NCBI GenBank assembly: GCA_003552585.1
Contig: PUNK01000068.1
Span: forward strand, 1 to 47,351
Source: Thermoplasmata archaeon
GTDB lineage: Archaea; Thermoplasmatota; Thermoplasmata; Halarchaeoplasmatales; Halarchaeoplasmataceae
Length of the DNA: 47,351 nt
Reading direction: 5' to 3'
Positions 24,721 through 34,587 of the stretch are shown here, one piece after another; the stretch's first letter is position 1, and each line of letters starts with the position of its first letter. The position numbers and the translations under genes were made by a program. The notes under the pieces are model-generated. The model was given only the letters and a program-made list of their open reading frames with translations. It had not been told where the DNA came from and did no database searches.

Positions 24721-25833
24721 ATGAAAACGTCTATAAAAATCGGTAAAATTTATGGCATTCCGATTAAACTTCATTTTACACTTATCTTTGTATTGGTTTT
24801 GATAGCTTGGTCCATAGGATCTAACGTGCTTCTGATCGCAGACATCTTGGGGATCGATGAACCTGGATTATCTGTAGGCTTCGAAAGTTATCTGATCGGG
24901 TTCATATTGGCTGTAGGCCTTTTTGTCAGTGTATTGATTCACGAATTGGCACATTCTATAGTAAGCATAAGGAACAACATAAAAGTCAAAGAAATATCGC
25001 TTTGGCTATTTGGCGGTGTTTCAAACTTGGAAGAGATGCCGTCAGATTCAAACACTGAGATCAAAGTAAGTGCGGTTGGTCCCCTTTCGAGTTTGGCTAT
25101 TGGCGCTGTGACCTATATTGGCGGGGTCACGATCACGTCTAGTGTCTTGATTTTTATGCTCCTTTATCTTAGCTTATTGAATTTCATATTGGCCGGTTTC
25201 AATCTAATTCCCGCTTTCCCTATGGATGGTGGACGTATATTACGTGCGCTGTTAGCAAAAAAGATGCCTTACGTTAAAGCGACTAAAACAGCTGCGGATA
25301 TAGGAAAAGGATTTGCAATAATATTTGGGATTGTGGGATTGTTTTACAACATATTTCTAGTACTTATAGCCTTTTTTATCTACATAGCCGCTTCTCAGGA
25401 GTCTCAAAGTGTGATGTTGAAAGAGATATTAAGTGATCTTCAGGTCAAGAACATAATGTCTAAAGAAGTAAAAACGGTCAGTCCCGATATATCAGTTAAG
25501 GAATTTTTGAAGATGGTAACAACATATCAACATACAGGTTTCCCAGTTGAAAGTGATGGGAGGATCATAGGGATCATGACATTAGCAGATTCTAAGAAGG
25601 TAGCAGACCATGATATATCACATACTACGGTCAAGGAGGTGATGGGTGAAGATCTCGTCTGTGTAACTCCTGAAGACGGTGTAGATAAGTTATGGGATTT
25701 GATGAACAGGAAACGATTTGGAAGGTTCCCTGTTCTTGAAAATGGCAAACTTGTTGGTATAGTTACTAGGTCTGATATCATGCGTTCCTTGAACATACTC
25801 ACGGACCTAAATGCTTTTAGAAGAAGCGTATAG
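24721..25833 (+). CDS. M50 site-2-type membrane metalloprotease with CBS pair
   Basis: 370 residues. Zinc ligands are in HELAHS (His74, Glu75, His78) and NLIPAFPMDGGR (third ligand Asp), both inside hydrophobic helices, as in site-2 proteases. A tandem CBS domain pair follows from about 240 to 362 (VKNIMSKEVKTV and VKEVMGEDLVCV repeat starts). CBS pairs bind adenine nucleotides, so cleavage of membrane substrates may respond to energy charge, as in the SpoIVFB-like subgroup. GAGGTGAAAAGAGA directly before ATG 24721 gives a strong ribosome-binding site. Substrates are unknown. Confidence 0.9.
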   Translation: MKTSIKIGKIYGIPIKLHFTLIFVLVLIAWSIGSNVLLIADILGIDEPGLSVGFESYLIGFILAVGLFVSVLIHELAHSIVSIRNNIKVKEISLWLFGGVSNLEEMPSDSNTEIKVSAVGPLSSLAIGAVTYIGGVTITSSVLIFMLLYLSLLNFILAGFNLIPAFPMDGGRILRALLAKKMPYVKATKTAADIGKGFAIIFGIVGLFYNIFLVLIAFFIYIAASQESQSVMLKEILSDLQVKNIMSKEVKTVSPDISVKEFLKMVTTYQHTGFPVESDGRIIGIMTLADSKKVADHDISHTTVKEVMGEDLVCVTPEDGVDKLWDLMNRKRFGRFPVLENGKLVGIVTRSDIMRSLNILTDLNAFRRSV

Positions 25834-25904
25834 AAAATTAGACATATGGTCATGATGAAAAATCACAAAAAGTAATATAGTACCTGTCAGCAATATATAA
25901 TAAA

Positions 25905-26801
25905 ATGGTTTCAGGAATAATTTTTGACATCAAGAAGTTCGCTGTCCATGATGGACCGGGGATCCGTACCACAGTCTTTTTGAAAGGATGTCCGATGCGC
26001 TGTTGGTGGTGTCACAATCCAGAAGGTTTATACACGGACCCAGACATTTTCTATTACGAGAATAGGTGCATGGGCTGCGGGGACTGCATAAAGGTCTGTT
26101 CGATCGATGCCATATCCGAGGGCATCATAATAGATCGTGAAAAATGCACGAACTGTGGTGAGTGTGTTGAAATCTGTCCGACAACCGCCCTTAGGACCAC
26201 TGGTAGAACATTATATCATCAAGAAGTGATCGAAGAAGTAAGAAGGTACTCGGTATTTTATGAAAGATCGGATGGTGGTGTCACCTTTTCTGGTGGAGAG
26301 CCATTCATGCAGCCAGGCTTTCTAAAAGCTCTTCTTGAAGGGTGTAGAGAAGAGGATATCCATACAGCCATAGATACTTCTGGATATGTAAAAAAATCCG
26401 TGTTCGAAAGCATGTTAAATTTGACCGATCTGTACTTGTATGATATAAAATTAATAGATGATAAGTCACATAAAAAATATACAGGTAGATCTAATTTATA
26501 CCCATTGCAGAATCTAAAGATACTATACGATAATGGAAGGAGTGAAGATGTCGTGGTCCGATTCCCGGTCATACCGTCCATAACGGATACTGAATCTAAT
26601 TTAGAAGAAGTCTCATCGCTTCTCTCGGAGATGGATATCGAAGTAATAAATCTACTAGCTTATCATAATGTGGAGGAAAAATATATCATGATGGGTGAGG
26701 ACTATAAAGGTGATTCTATCCCCTCGCCTAAAGACGATGACTTTAAGAAGGTAAAAGAATTTTTTGAAAAAGAAGGATATATTGTGAAAGAAGGTGGATA
26801 A
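25905..26801 (+). CDS. Glycyl-radical enzyme activase (radical SAM)
   Basis: 298 residues. GPGIRTTVFLKGCPMRCWWC contains the radical SAM CxxxCxxC (Cys29, 33, 36). Two inserted ferredoxin-type [4Fe-4S] sites follow: CMGCGDCIKVC (55-65) and CTNCGECVEICP (81-91), the layout of activases for non-PFL glycyl-radical enzymes. GGVTFSGGEPFMQ is the SAM-binding GGE motif. It abstracts H from the Gly of its partner, which is encoded immediately downstream and overlaps or abuts its stop. AAAGTAATATA about 27 nt upstream of the ATG is a TATA candidate. Confidence 0.95.
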   Translation: MVSGIIFDIKKFAVHDGPGIRTTVFLKGCPMRCWWCHNPEGLYTDPDIFYYENRCMGCGDCIKVCSIDAISEGIIIDREKCTNCGECVEICPTTALRTTGRTLYHQEVIEEVRRYSVFYERSDGGVTFSGGEPFMQPGFLKALLEGCREEDIHTAIDTSGYVKKSVFESMLNLTDLYLYDIKLIDDKSHKKYTGRSNLYPLQNLKILYDNGRSEDVVVRFPVIPSITDTESNLEEVSSLLSEMDIEVINLLAYHNVEEKYIMMGEDYKGDSIPSPKDDDFKKVKEFFEKEGYIVKEGG

Positions 26802-26802
26802 A

Positions 26803-29220
26803 TTGGACAAGGACTCGACATCGAATGATGAGTTAACGGATGCAGAGATGAGTAGAAGGAGAAAGTCGATCAGGCCTCTAACTGAAAGGATAAAAGAACT
26901 TAGGGAGGAAAGTGTGAACAGTGAAGTCAAGATATCCACAGAGAGAGCAGAGCTCGTTACAGAATTCTACAGAGAGAAGAACACAGAGGGATCATCTACC
27001 AAAAAACAAAGGGCCTTGATGTTCAAATATCTTATGGAAAATGTAAGCATACCTGTAGAGAAAGATCAACTGATAGTCGGTATTAGAGGTACGGGTCCTA
27101 AAGAGGTACCAACATATCCCGAGGTTTGCTGTCATGATGAAGAAGATCTTGATCTGTTAGATTCAAGAGAAAAAAATCCCTACAAAACTACCCAAAAGGA
27201 AAAGATGATCTACGAAAAAGATATAATCCCATTTTGGGAAGATAAAACCATCAGGAACAAGATATTCGATGAGATGACAGAAGAATGGATGGAAGCCTAT
27301 CATGCAGGCATATTCACCGAATTCATGGAACAAAGAACCCCTGGTCATACAGCTGGAGGCAAGAGGATATTCGCTTGTGGACTTAGAGAGATCATCGAGG
27401 AGATCTCAAACAGTATGAAAAATATCCGAGATGATGAAAAGATCGAAGAACTAGAATCTATGAAGATAGCCGCAGAAGGCATGATCACTTATGCAGAAAG
27501 GTACAGTGAGAAATTAAAGAAGATGGCTGAAAAGGAATCAGATGATAAGAGGAGAAGAGAACTCGAAAAGATGTCTGATATATGTAAACACGTTCCAGCC
27601 AATCCGCCAAAAACATTCTGGGAAGCTCTTCAACATTACTGGTTCATACATGTTGGTGTGGTCTATGAATCAAATCCATGGGATTCTTTCAATCCCGGCA
27701 GGCTCGATCAGCATCTGTTTCCTTTTTACCAAAGAGAAAAGGAAGAGGGCACGATCGATAAAATGAGGGCAAAAGAACTTTTAGAAGCCTTCTGGTTAAA
27801 ATTCAACAATCACCCCTCACCCCCTAAAGTTGGGGTGACCGCAGAAGAAAGTAATACGTACAACGATTTCACCAAAATTAACATCGGTGGTGTTAAAAAT
27901 GATGGGACGGATGGGGTCGATGAACTGTCTTATTTATTGCTTGAAGTTCTTGATGAGATGAGAACATTGCAGCCGAATACCGCAGTTTTGATAAGTGATA
28001 AAACACCTGACAAATTTTTAGATAGAAGTATGGAAGTTGTCAGTCCTGGCTTTGGAGAACCACCATTCTTTAATAACGACGTGATGATCGATATATTACT
28101 AAGACAGGGTAAATCTCTTGTTGATGCAAGAGAAGGGGGTGTTAGCGGTTGTGTTGAAACTGGAGCATTCGGTAGGGAGAGTTATATCCTAACGGGATAT
28201 TTCAATTTACCAAAGGTTTTAGAAATAACCTTGAACGATGGTATCGATCCAAAAAATGGCAAGAAGATCGGATTGGAAACCAGCCAAGATCACAAAGATT
28301 TTCAGTCTTTTTATAAAGCCTTTAAAAAGCAGTTAGAACATTTCATAGACATAAAGATGGAGGGCAACGATATCATAGAACGTATATATGATGAAGAAAT
28401 ACCAGTACCCTTCCTTTCTCTTTGGATAGAGGACTGTGTTGATGAGGGAAGGGATTATAACGGTGGTGGAGCACGTTACAATACACAGTATATTCAGATA
28501 GTGGGTCTTGGGACATTGGCGGATTCCCTAGCCTCTCTGAAGTACAACGTTTTCGATGAGGAAAAATACGATATGGATATAGTTTTAGAGGCATTGAACA
28601 GCGATTACAATGGTCAAGAAAAGATGAGGCAAGTATTTTTAAACAAAACACCAAAGTATGGGAACGACGATGATTATGCCGACGATATAGCGGTGGATGT
28701 GTTCAGAACATGTATCGATATGGTCGAGGGATATGACCCCACACCTATAAGGAAAGCCTCACGAAGGGTCTATGGATTACCTACCACCGTCCATGTTTAC
28801 TTCGGCAGAAAGTGCACTGCCTCGCCCGATGGACGAAAAGCTAGTGAACCACTTTCAGAGGGGATCTCACCAGTTCAGGGTGCTGATCGGGAAGGGATAA
28901 GTTCTGTATTTCTTTCAGTGGGAAAATTGGATCATGTTAAATCTGGTGGTACACTCCTGAATCAGAAGTTATCACCCGACTTGCTCAGTGACCAAGAGAT
29001 AAGGAAAAAAATAGCTCAGTTGATCCGCAGTTATTTTGCTATGGGTTCTCATCATGTTCAATTCAATGTTATCAGCAAAGGGTTGCTAGAACGGGCGCTC
29101 GAAGAACCAAGAAGATTTCAAGATCTCATGGTCAGGGTGGCAGGATACAGTGATTATTTCATAAATCTACCGAAAGGGTTGCAGGAAGAGATCATCAAGA
29201 GAACTGAACAGGGCCTCTAG
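26803..29220 (+). CDS. HypD-like glycyl-radical enzyme
   Basis: 805 residues. The thiyl-radical Cys and general-base Glu lie in GCVETG (Cys450, Glu452) and the glycyl radical loop is RVAGYSDYF (Gly781). PGHTAGG, WDSFNPGRLDQHL and TYNDFTKIN match, as I recall them, the substrate-pocket Thr, Asp and Phe of trans-4-hydroxy-L-proline dehydratase, and overall length suits HypD rather than the larger 4-hydroxyphenylacetate decarboxylase, whose small subunit is absent. A dehydratase is therefore likely, but the substrate is not certain; no P5C reductase gene is adjacent. I place the start at TTG 26803 behind GGTGGAT; GTG 26794 is also possible and overlaps the activase. Strictly anaerobic chemistry. 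Confidence 0.85.
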   Translation: MDKDSTSNDELTDAEMSRRRKSIRPLTERIKELREESVNSEVKISTERAELVTEFYREKNTEGSSTKKQRALMFKYLMENVSIPVEKDQLIVGIRGTGPKEVPTYPEVCCHDEEDLDLLDSREKNPYKTTQKEKMIYEKDIIPFWEDKTIRNKIFDEMTEEWMEAYHAGIFTEFMEQRTPGHTAGGKRIFACGLREIIEEISNSMKNIRDDEKIEELESMKIAAEGMITYAERYSEKLKKMAEKESDDKRRRELEKMSDICKHVPANPPKTFWEALQHYWFIHVGVVYESNPWDSFNPGRLDQHLFPFYQREKEEGTIDKMRAKELLEAFWLKFNNHPSPPKVGVTAEESNTYNDFTKINIGGVKNDGTDGVDELSYLLLEVLDEMRTLQPNTAVLISDKTPDKFLDRSMEVVSPGFGEPPFFNNDVMIDILLRQGKSLVDAREGGVSGCVETGAFGRESYILTGYFNLPKVLEITLNDGIDPKNGKKIGLETSQDHKDFQSFYKAFKKQLEHFIDIKMEGNDIIERIYDEEIPVPFLSLWIEDCVDEGRDYNGGGARYNTQYIQIVGLGTLADSLASLKYNVFDEEKYDMDIVLEALNSDYNGQEKMRQVFLNKTPKYGNDDDYADDIAVDVFRTCIDMVEGYDPTPIRKASRRVYGLPTTVHVYFGRKCTASPDGRKASEPLSEGISPVQGADREGISSVFLSVGKLDHVKSGGTLLNQKLSPDLLSDQEIRKKIAQLIRSYFAMGSHHVQFNVISKGLLERALEEPRRFQDLMVRVAGYSDYFINLPKGLQEEIIKRTEQGL

Positions 29221-29267
29221 ATTTTATTATTTCTCACCGAGAAAATCTTATTAGTTACATAACCATC

Positions 29268-30413
29268 ATGGCATGGATGTTAAACTGTGTGTTGTGTAGT
29301 AAAGAATATCATACAAACAGCAAAAGATGGCGATGTCTTTGTGGAGGCCCTCTCCAACTAAGTCATCTTACTGGTACTCCTGGAGAAAGAGGAGATATAT
29401 GGTCTAGATATAGAGAATTTTTTCCATATGTTATATCCAAATCGGACTCGTGTGGAGAAGGGGATACTCCTCTGACATATGCAAGGGGATGTTCAAAAGA
29501 TCTAGGTGTTGAACTCTACCTAAAAAACGAGACCGTCAATCCCACTTGGAGTTTTAAAGATAGGGGAACTTTGATGGGAGTAAAGGATGCATTGCATCTC
29601 GGTTATGAGCGAGTAGGAGTTGTCTCGACGGGTAATATGGCGGCTAGTGTCGCAGCGTATGGTGCATATCATCAGTTGAAGACACTGGTCCTTGTTACGA
29701 GCGATATCGGTAGAAACAAACTTGAACAGATCTCTGTTTACGGCCCAGATATCGTCGCTGTCGATGGAGATTATGGCGACCTTTATTTTGAGAGCTTGAA
29801 GATAGGGGAGCAGGAGGGAATCTATTTCATCAATTCTGATAATCCTTATCGGATAGAAGGCTACAAGTCGATAGCCTACGAACTTGCCTCTGAAGATGTG
29901 GACCATGTTCTGGTACCCACGAGTTCCGGGGGCTTATTCAGAGGAATAGTTAAGGGATATGAAGAGCTTGAAAAGAGCGATATAATAGATGACATTCCCA
30001 AATTTACAGCAGTTCAGGCGAAAGGCTGTGCACCCATCTACCGAGCTTTCGTAGAAGAAGATCTGGTAGAACCTTGGAAAGAGATCAAAACATTAGCAAA
30101 AGCGATCTCCAATCCTTATCCTCCCAGCGGGGATGCTGTGATCAAGAAGAGTGATGATATCGGAGGGACCGTTGTAGCTGTCGAAGACGATGACATAATC
30201 TCGGCCCAGAAGAAGATAGCAAAAAAGGGTATTTATTGTCAACCAGCTTCTGCGGTAGGGATCGCTGCATTACCGGATCTGATAGGGGATTTTGTAGAAA
30301 AAGGTTCAAAAGTTGTCAGTGTGGTCACTGGTAGCGGTTTGAAAGTAAGAAACAGATCTTCAAAATCATCTTTAAAAAGAGCAAAGCTCCACAATATAAT
30401 CGAAGTGATCTAG
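29268..30413 (+). CDS. thrC: Threonine synthase
   Basis: 381 residues of fold type II PLP enzymes. An N-terminal zinc-knuckle-like segment (CVLCSKEY and CLCGG) precedes the catalytic core; GEGDTPLTYA, the PLP lysine in SFKDRG, VVSTGNMAASVAAYGAY and PTSSGGLFRGI are threonine synthase features. It turns O-phosphohomoserine into threonine. The gene starts 47 nt after the glycyl-radical enzyme; a TATTATTTC box lies in the gap, so it may have its own promoter. Related PLP lyases cannot be fully excluded. Confidence 0.85.
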   Translation: MAWMLNCVLCSKEYHTNSKRWRCLCGGPLQLSHLTGTPGERGDIWSRYREFFPYVISKSDSCGEGDTPLTYARGCSKDLGVELYLKNETVNPTWSFKDRGTLMGVKDALHLGYERVGVVSTGNMAASVAAYGAYHQLKTLVLVTSDIGRNKLEQISVYGPDIVAVDGDYGDLYFESLKIGEQEGIYFINSDNPYRIEGYKSIAYELASEDVDHVLVPTSSGGLFRGIVKGYEELEKSDIIDDIPKFTAVQAKGCAPIYRAFVEEDLVEPWKEIKTLAKAISNPYPPSGDAVIKKSDDIGGTVVAVEDDDIISAQKKIAKKGIYCQPASAVGIAALPDLIGDFVEKGSKVVSVVTGSGLKVRNRSSKSSLKRAKLHNIIEVI

Positions 30414-30422
30414 GATGAAAAT

Positions 30423-33400
30423 TCATCCATCCTTTTTCCAATCGTTTCGATGATACATACCCTTTTTATCCATGATATTTTTCATCATCTTTTCTATACC
30501 TGGCAAATCTTTCAAGTCTCCACTCCATCTTTCTAGATCGTACCTCTCTTCAACATCCGTTACAAAATTGGACATGCTTTCTAGAGCCCAGGAAGGTTCT
30601 CCTCCAGTGAAGAAAATAGCAAGTATTACATTTTCACCTTTATGAACTAGCACTCTATTTTCTCCATACTCCATCCTCTTTAGAGTATCTTTTTCTTCAC
30701 CACCAAAAGCATCTTCAACAAAATTGTTCACAGCTGTGAACATCCCTGCAAGTATATCTTCGTCCCTTTCCGCTTTCAAAGTCCTCGTATAATGCTTTAT
30801 CAAAACACCTGAGTCATGTATCAAGAAGATATCTTCGATGGTCAGATCATCATCCTTGAAGTAGAACCCTGCACCTATCAAAGCTAAAGATATCAAGGCC
30901 ACCGATAAGAATAACCAGGCATGAGAAAATAGACCCGAGCTTTCGGATCTCACCCTGACTTCGATATCAGATGTTGTTGAATCTACTCCATCACTCACTT
31001 CGACCTCCACGAAATAGGTACCGGGTTCATTGTAGCTGAATATCACCTTGTGTCCGACCACGAAGACGTTCGGATCGTCGATGAAGATATCAAGCTCGTG
31101 CGTTTCATTATCAACGTCGTATATGTAATCACCTATATCTAAGATCCAGCTCCTGCCGACAACACCTTCCTGCCTAGGTATGGGCAATATCTCTGGGGGA
31201 TTATTGACGGGGATCACGGTGACCGTGAGGGAATCTTCCATGAGCGCCCCTGCAGAATTGGTAGCCCTTATAGTTATAAGTTCCTGACCATTCCAGTTTT
31301 CTGGGGCATAAAAATCGACTGAGCTGTTTTCATGGATCACCACTTCTATGTACTCGTTACCTGATGAATAATACATCGTGTCGTCTTGTCTATCTACAAA
31401 ATGATTGTCTAGGTTGAATGCATTAAGCAGCTTTTCGTTCTCCTTGAATGCAACATCGTGAAGGGGTATGATCAATTCAGGGGGATAATGATCGCCGACG
31501 GTCACGGTGGTCACTTCTGAAACGGTGTCGATACCATCGGTGACGAAAACTTCCAATGGCACCGTGTAATTGCGGTAAAGATCATCCATCTCCTTAGGAT
31601 AGAGCATTATCAGCCTGGTTCTCTCCACGGTCACATATTCAGGACTACATGTAGTTATCGTAAGCTCATGGGTTTCGTTATCCCTGTCAGAGATATAGTA
31701 ATCAAGATCGAAAATGTAGGGTTCTTCATACCGTACGACGAAATCGGGTAGTTCTTTTATCTCGGGTGGATAGTTGATGGGTATGACTGTTACATTTATT
31801 GTTTGTTCCACTATGGCGTCACCCGGATCCTTAGCTCTGAAGGTCACCCTTTCCACACCATGCCAGTTCACATCCGCTTGAACATCTACTGTATTATCAC
31901 CATGGATCGTTATCGCGAGGTATGTGTAACCGTAACTCATGTAAAGCGGCTCACCCTCAGGGTCCATGAAATAGTCGTCCAGATCGAATACATTCTGTTT
32001 TAACTCTCCCTGCTCGATCTCTAAATCTGGCAATCTATCTATTATCCGTGGGGGATGGTTCGAAGTTACTGTCACAGTGATCGCAGTATAATCACTTTCT
32101 ATTCCATCTGAGACTGATAAGACGATGAGTACTTCTTCACCGAGCATACTTTTAGGATATTCGTAGGTGACCTTTAATCCATCCACAGAGGTATATTCTG
32201 GATCATCGGTTTCCAACACGAGCTCGCTTTTTTCTTCCTCACCATATATGATATACGGAGAGTAATCAAAGATATACGGTTCATCGTAATGGACATAGAG
32301 GTCGGGACATCTTCGGAATTCAGGTGATTCATAGGTATCTGTAACATTGATCCAAGCTTCTTGTGAATCTGTGTTACCTGCACTGTTAACCAACCAATAT
32401 GTGATTTGCATAGAACCGTGGGCATTCTCCTGCGACAATAAAGTAATCACGTGGTTACCTGTTTGATTTTCGCCGAACGTACTTATTATCGTACTATCGA
32501 TACCGGTAAGATACCACTCCATATCTGAGAGTGAATCGTATTCATCATCAGCATGGGCAGAGAGATCCATTTCGTGCAGACCAAAATCCTTTTCTAGCTC
32601 TATATCTGGTATCTCTCCAACGATCGTTGGTAAATGGGTATCGATCACTGTTATTATCGTAGTATATGTTAGGTCACCATATTGGGCGGTCACATTGCAA
32701 ACACCTCCTTTTTTACCATAGAAAATCGTGCTAATGCCGTGATCTGGGTCTATCTCACCTACTTCCTCATCGTCGATCGTCCAATCTACTTCTAAATCAT
32801 CTACAAATCCTGTGGTAGTGTTGTAACCTGCAGCATAAAGTAACATCTCTTCTCCTCTTTCGATGGTCTCTTCCTCTGATATTTCACCCTCGCCATCTGG
32901 CTCAGTCCTTATCTCGATGAGATCTATTTCTGGGTCCTGAACCAGGAACAAAATGGAATAATCTAATCCTTCATAGGATGCGTTCAACCAGACCTCTCCA
33001 GGTATAGTGCCCACTTTGATCACGTTCTCAAAACCGTAGGAGTCATTGAGGAGCTCAGCATCTCCTCCATGAACTTCCCAATCTCCGTCTACAAGATGAA
33101 GGAACCCTGCAGTTTCATTATAACCAGAAAGTTCAACATCCAAAGTATGATCCACGGGTACGGCCCCTCCACTCACTTCACTCCCCTCACTGGTGATCTT
33201 TATCATGTCTAAGGAAGGTGGTTCTACAGTAAGATCAACGGTGTCGTTGTACCACATCCCTTGGTTGAAATATGATGCTTTCCAGGTCAAGTTCCCGGGA
33301 GATGAACCCACATCGACCCAGCTTGACTCTGCGGGGGTCGGCCCCGATGAAGGATCCATATCGCTTTCGTATTCAAGGGACCAATTGACCTCCACGGTGG

Positions 33401-34505
33401 ATATGTAACCTGCAGTCCCATTATAAGCTGAAGCGTTCCCCCATGTCATGTGTCCCACGGGGACCTTCCCACCCTCCAAAGGAACACCATCAGGTATATC
33501 TGTTATGTTGATCCAGTCAACAGTTGGTGAAAGAACATCGATCTCCACACTATCTGAGAGCCCTTCATAACTGACATTGAACCAGACTTTCCCCCCTTGT
33601 AATCCAACGTCGACTACATTCGATTCATTGGGACTGCTGTAAATCAGCTGTGAATCTCCGCCTTCTGAACTCCAGTTCCCTTCTACCGTGTACAGGTAAT
33701 CCCCGGATTCGTTGAATGCTGAACAATACCCTTCAACATGAGTGCCTACAGGTACGCTCTGATCGGAGATGTGGTCACCACCAGGCGAATCGGTGATAGT
33801 TATGTTGGTCACCTGATCTGTTAGGACGGTGTATTTTACACTGTGTTCATGACCACTGTATGAGACATTGAACCAGACATACCCTTCGATCTCCCCTACA
33901 TTTATACCGTTATATTTCGTATAATCTTGATCGCGTGTTAAATTTGCATCTCCTGTTACACTCCAATGTCCCTTTAGATTACCAACAAAGCTATCATAGG
34001 TTTCATTGTAACTAGAAAGATAGCCCCATTCTTCATAGTTTGGGGGAACGTTGCCTCCTGTCAACACTTCACCATCGATCTCATCGGTGATCTTTATATA
34101 ATCGATTCCAGCGGTTGAAAAATTCCAGGGTCCGCCATAAACGATCTCTTCCCCATCGTCGACCTCTACATGCCAGCTGTAATCACTGTCAGGTGTGAGG
34201 TTCTCCCAAACTATCTCCGCTCTATCACCACTTGGAACGTCGTAATCGGTCCCGATCAACGTATCTGAAGAATTGTCGTAAAAAGATACGTCCATGGATA
34301 AACCTTCTGTGTGAGATACATAAACGGATAACTCAGGAGTCATGTTCAAACCGGTTTCGCCATCAGATGGTATCGGATCGGTCGGGACCTCGGGGCTGGA
34401 ATTTAACATATCATCTTGCGTTACAATATGGATTCCAAAAGAATCTGAGATGGACAAGACCAAAAAAACGACAAATAAGACCGATAACATCTTATCTTTA
34501 TGCAT
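30423..34505 (-). CDS. Receptor-like surface protein with roadblock/longin-like tail
   Basis: 1360 residues. A signal helix (about 5-22) is followed by a fibronectin III-like domain, then five repeats of about 95 residues (each starting like WINITDIPDG, with a conserved YNET.GF and VWFNVSYEG core, probably Ig-like), then six cadherin-like repeats of two alternating kinds (for example PPEIKELPDFVVRYEEPYIF). One membrane helix (about 1195-1220) leads to a cytoplasmic domain of about 145 residues: IEDIFLIHDSGVLIKHYTRT, then DEDILAGMFTAVNNFVEDAF and a CGEN-like EYGENRVLVHKGENVILAIF. This pattern is that of roadblock/longin-like sensor domains of archaea. Many N-x-S/T sequons suggest glycosylation. 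The start ATG 34505 fits TATA TTTTATTATT (34533-34542). Neighbouring GTPases are obvious partner candidates. Confidence 0.8.
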   Translation of the reverse strand: MHKDKMLSVLFVVFLVLSISDSFGIHIVTQDDMLNSSPEVPTDPIPSDGETGLNMTPELSVYVSHTEGLSMDVSFYDNSSDTLIGTDYDVPSGDRAEIVWENLTPDSDYSWHVEVDDGEEIVYGGPWNFSTAGIDYIKITDEIDGEVLTGGNVPPNYEEWGYLSSYNETYDSFVGNLKGHWSVTGDANLTRDQDYTKYNGINVGEIEGYVWFNVSYSGHEHSVKYTVLTDQVTNITITDSPGGDHISDQSVPVGTHVEGYCSAFNESGDYLYTVEGNWSSEGGDSQLIYSSPNESNVVDVGLQGGKVWFNVSYEGLSDSVEIDVLSPTVDWINITDIPDGVPLEGGKVPVGHMTWGNASAYNGTAGYISTVEVNWSLEYESDMDPSSGPTPAESSWVDVGSSPGNLTWKASYFNQGMWYNDTVDLTVEPPSLDMIKITSEGSEVSGGAVPVDHTLDVELSGYNETAGFLHLVDGDWEVHGGDAELLNDSYGFENVIKVGTIPGEVWLNASYEGLDYSILFLVQDPEIDLIEIRTEPDGEGEISEEETIERGEEMLLYAAGYNTTTGFVDDLEVDWTIDDEEVGEIDPDHGISTIFYGKKGGVCNVTAQYGDLTYTTIITVIDTHLPTIVGEIPDIELEKDFGLHEMDLSAHADDEYDSLSDMEWYLTGIDSTIISTFGENQTGNHVITLLSQENAHGSMQITYWLVNSAGNTDSQEAWINVTDTYESPEFRRCPDLYVHYDEPYIFDYSPYIIYGEEEKSELVLETDDPEYTSVDGLKVTYEYPKSMLGEEVLIVLSVSDGIESDYTAITVTVTSNHPPRIIDRLPDLEIEQGELKQNVFDLDDYFMDPEGEPLYMSYGYTYLAITIHGDNTVDVQADVNWHGVERVTFRAKDPGDAIVEQTINVTVIPINYPPEIKELPDFVVRYEEPYIFDLDYYISDRDNETHELTITTCSPEYVTVERTRLIMLYPKEMDDLYRNYTVPLEVFVTDGIDTVSEVTTVTVGDHYPPELIIPLHDVAFKENEKLLNAFNLDNHFVDRQDDTMYYSSGNEYIEVVIHENSSVDFYAPENWNGQELITIRATNSAGALMEDSLTVTVIPVNNPPEILPIPRQEGVVGRSWILDIGDYIYDVDNETHELDIFIDDPNVFVVGHKVIFSYNEPGTYFVEVEVSDGVDSTTSDIEVRVRSESSGLFSHAWLFLSVALISLALIGAGFYFKDDDLTIEDIFLIHDSGVLIKHYTRTLKAERDEDILAGMFTAVNNFVEDAFGGEEKDTLKRMEYGENRVLVHKGENVILAIFFTGGEPSWALESMSNFVTDVEERYDLERWSGDLKDLPGIEKMMKNIMDKKGMYHRNDWKKDG

Positions 34506-34587
34506 GTTTAGGGACTCCATATGCTGTATCCTGTTTTATTATTGGAGGAAAGTATCTACTTAAGCCTTTTGTAGATATATTAAACGT

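Noticed and set aside
26794-29220. 4-hydroxyphenylacetate decarboxylase
   Set aside because: The catalytic motif is shared with that group, but the protein is shorter and there is no small iron-sulfur subunit gene; the HypD-type pocket pattern fits better.
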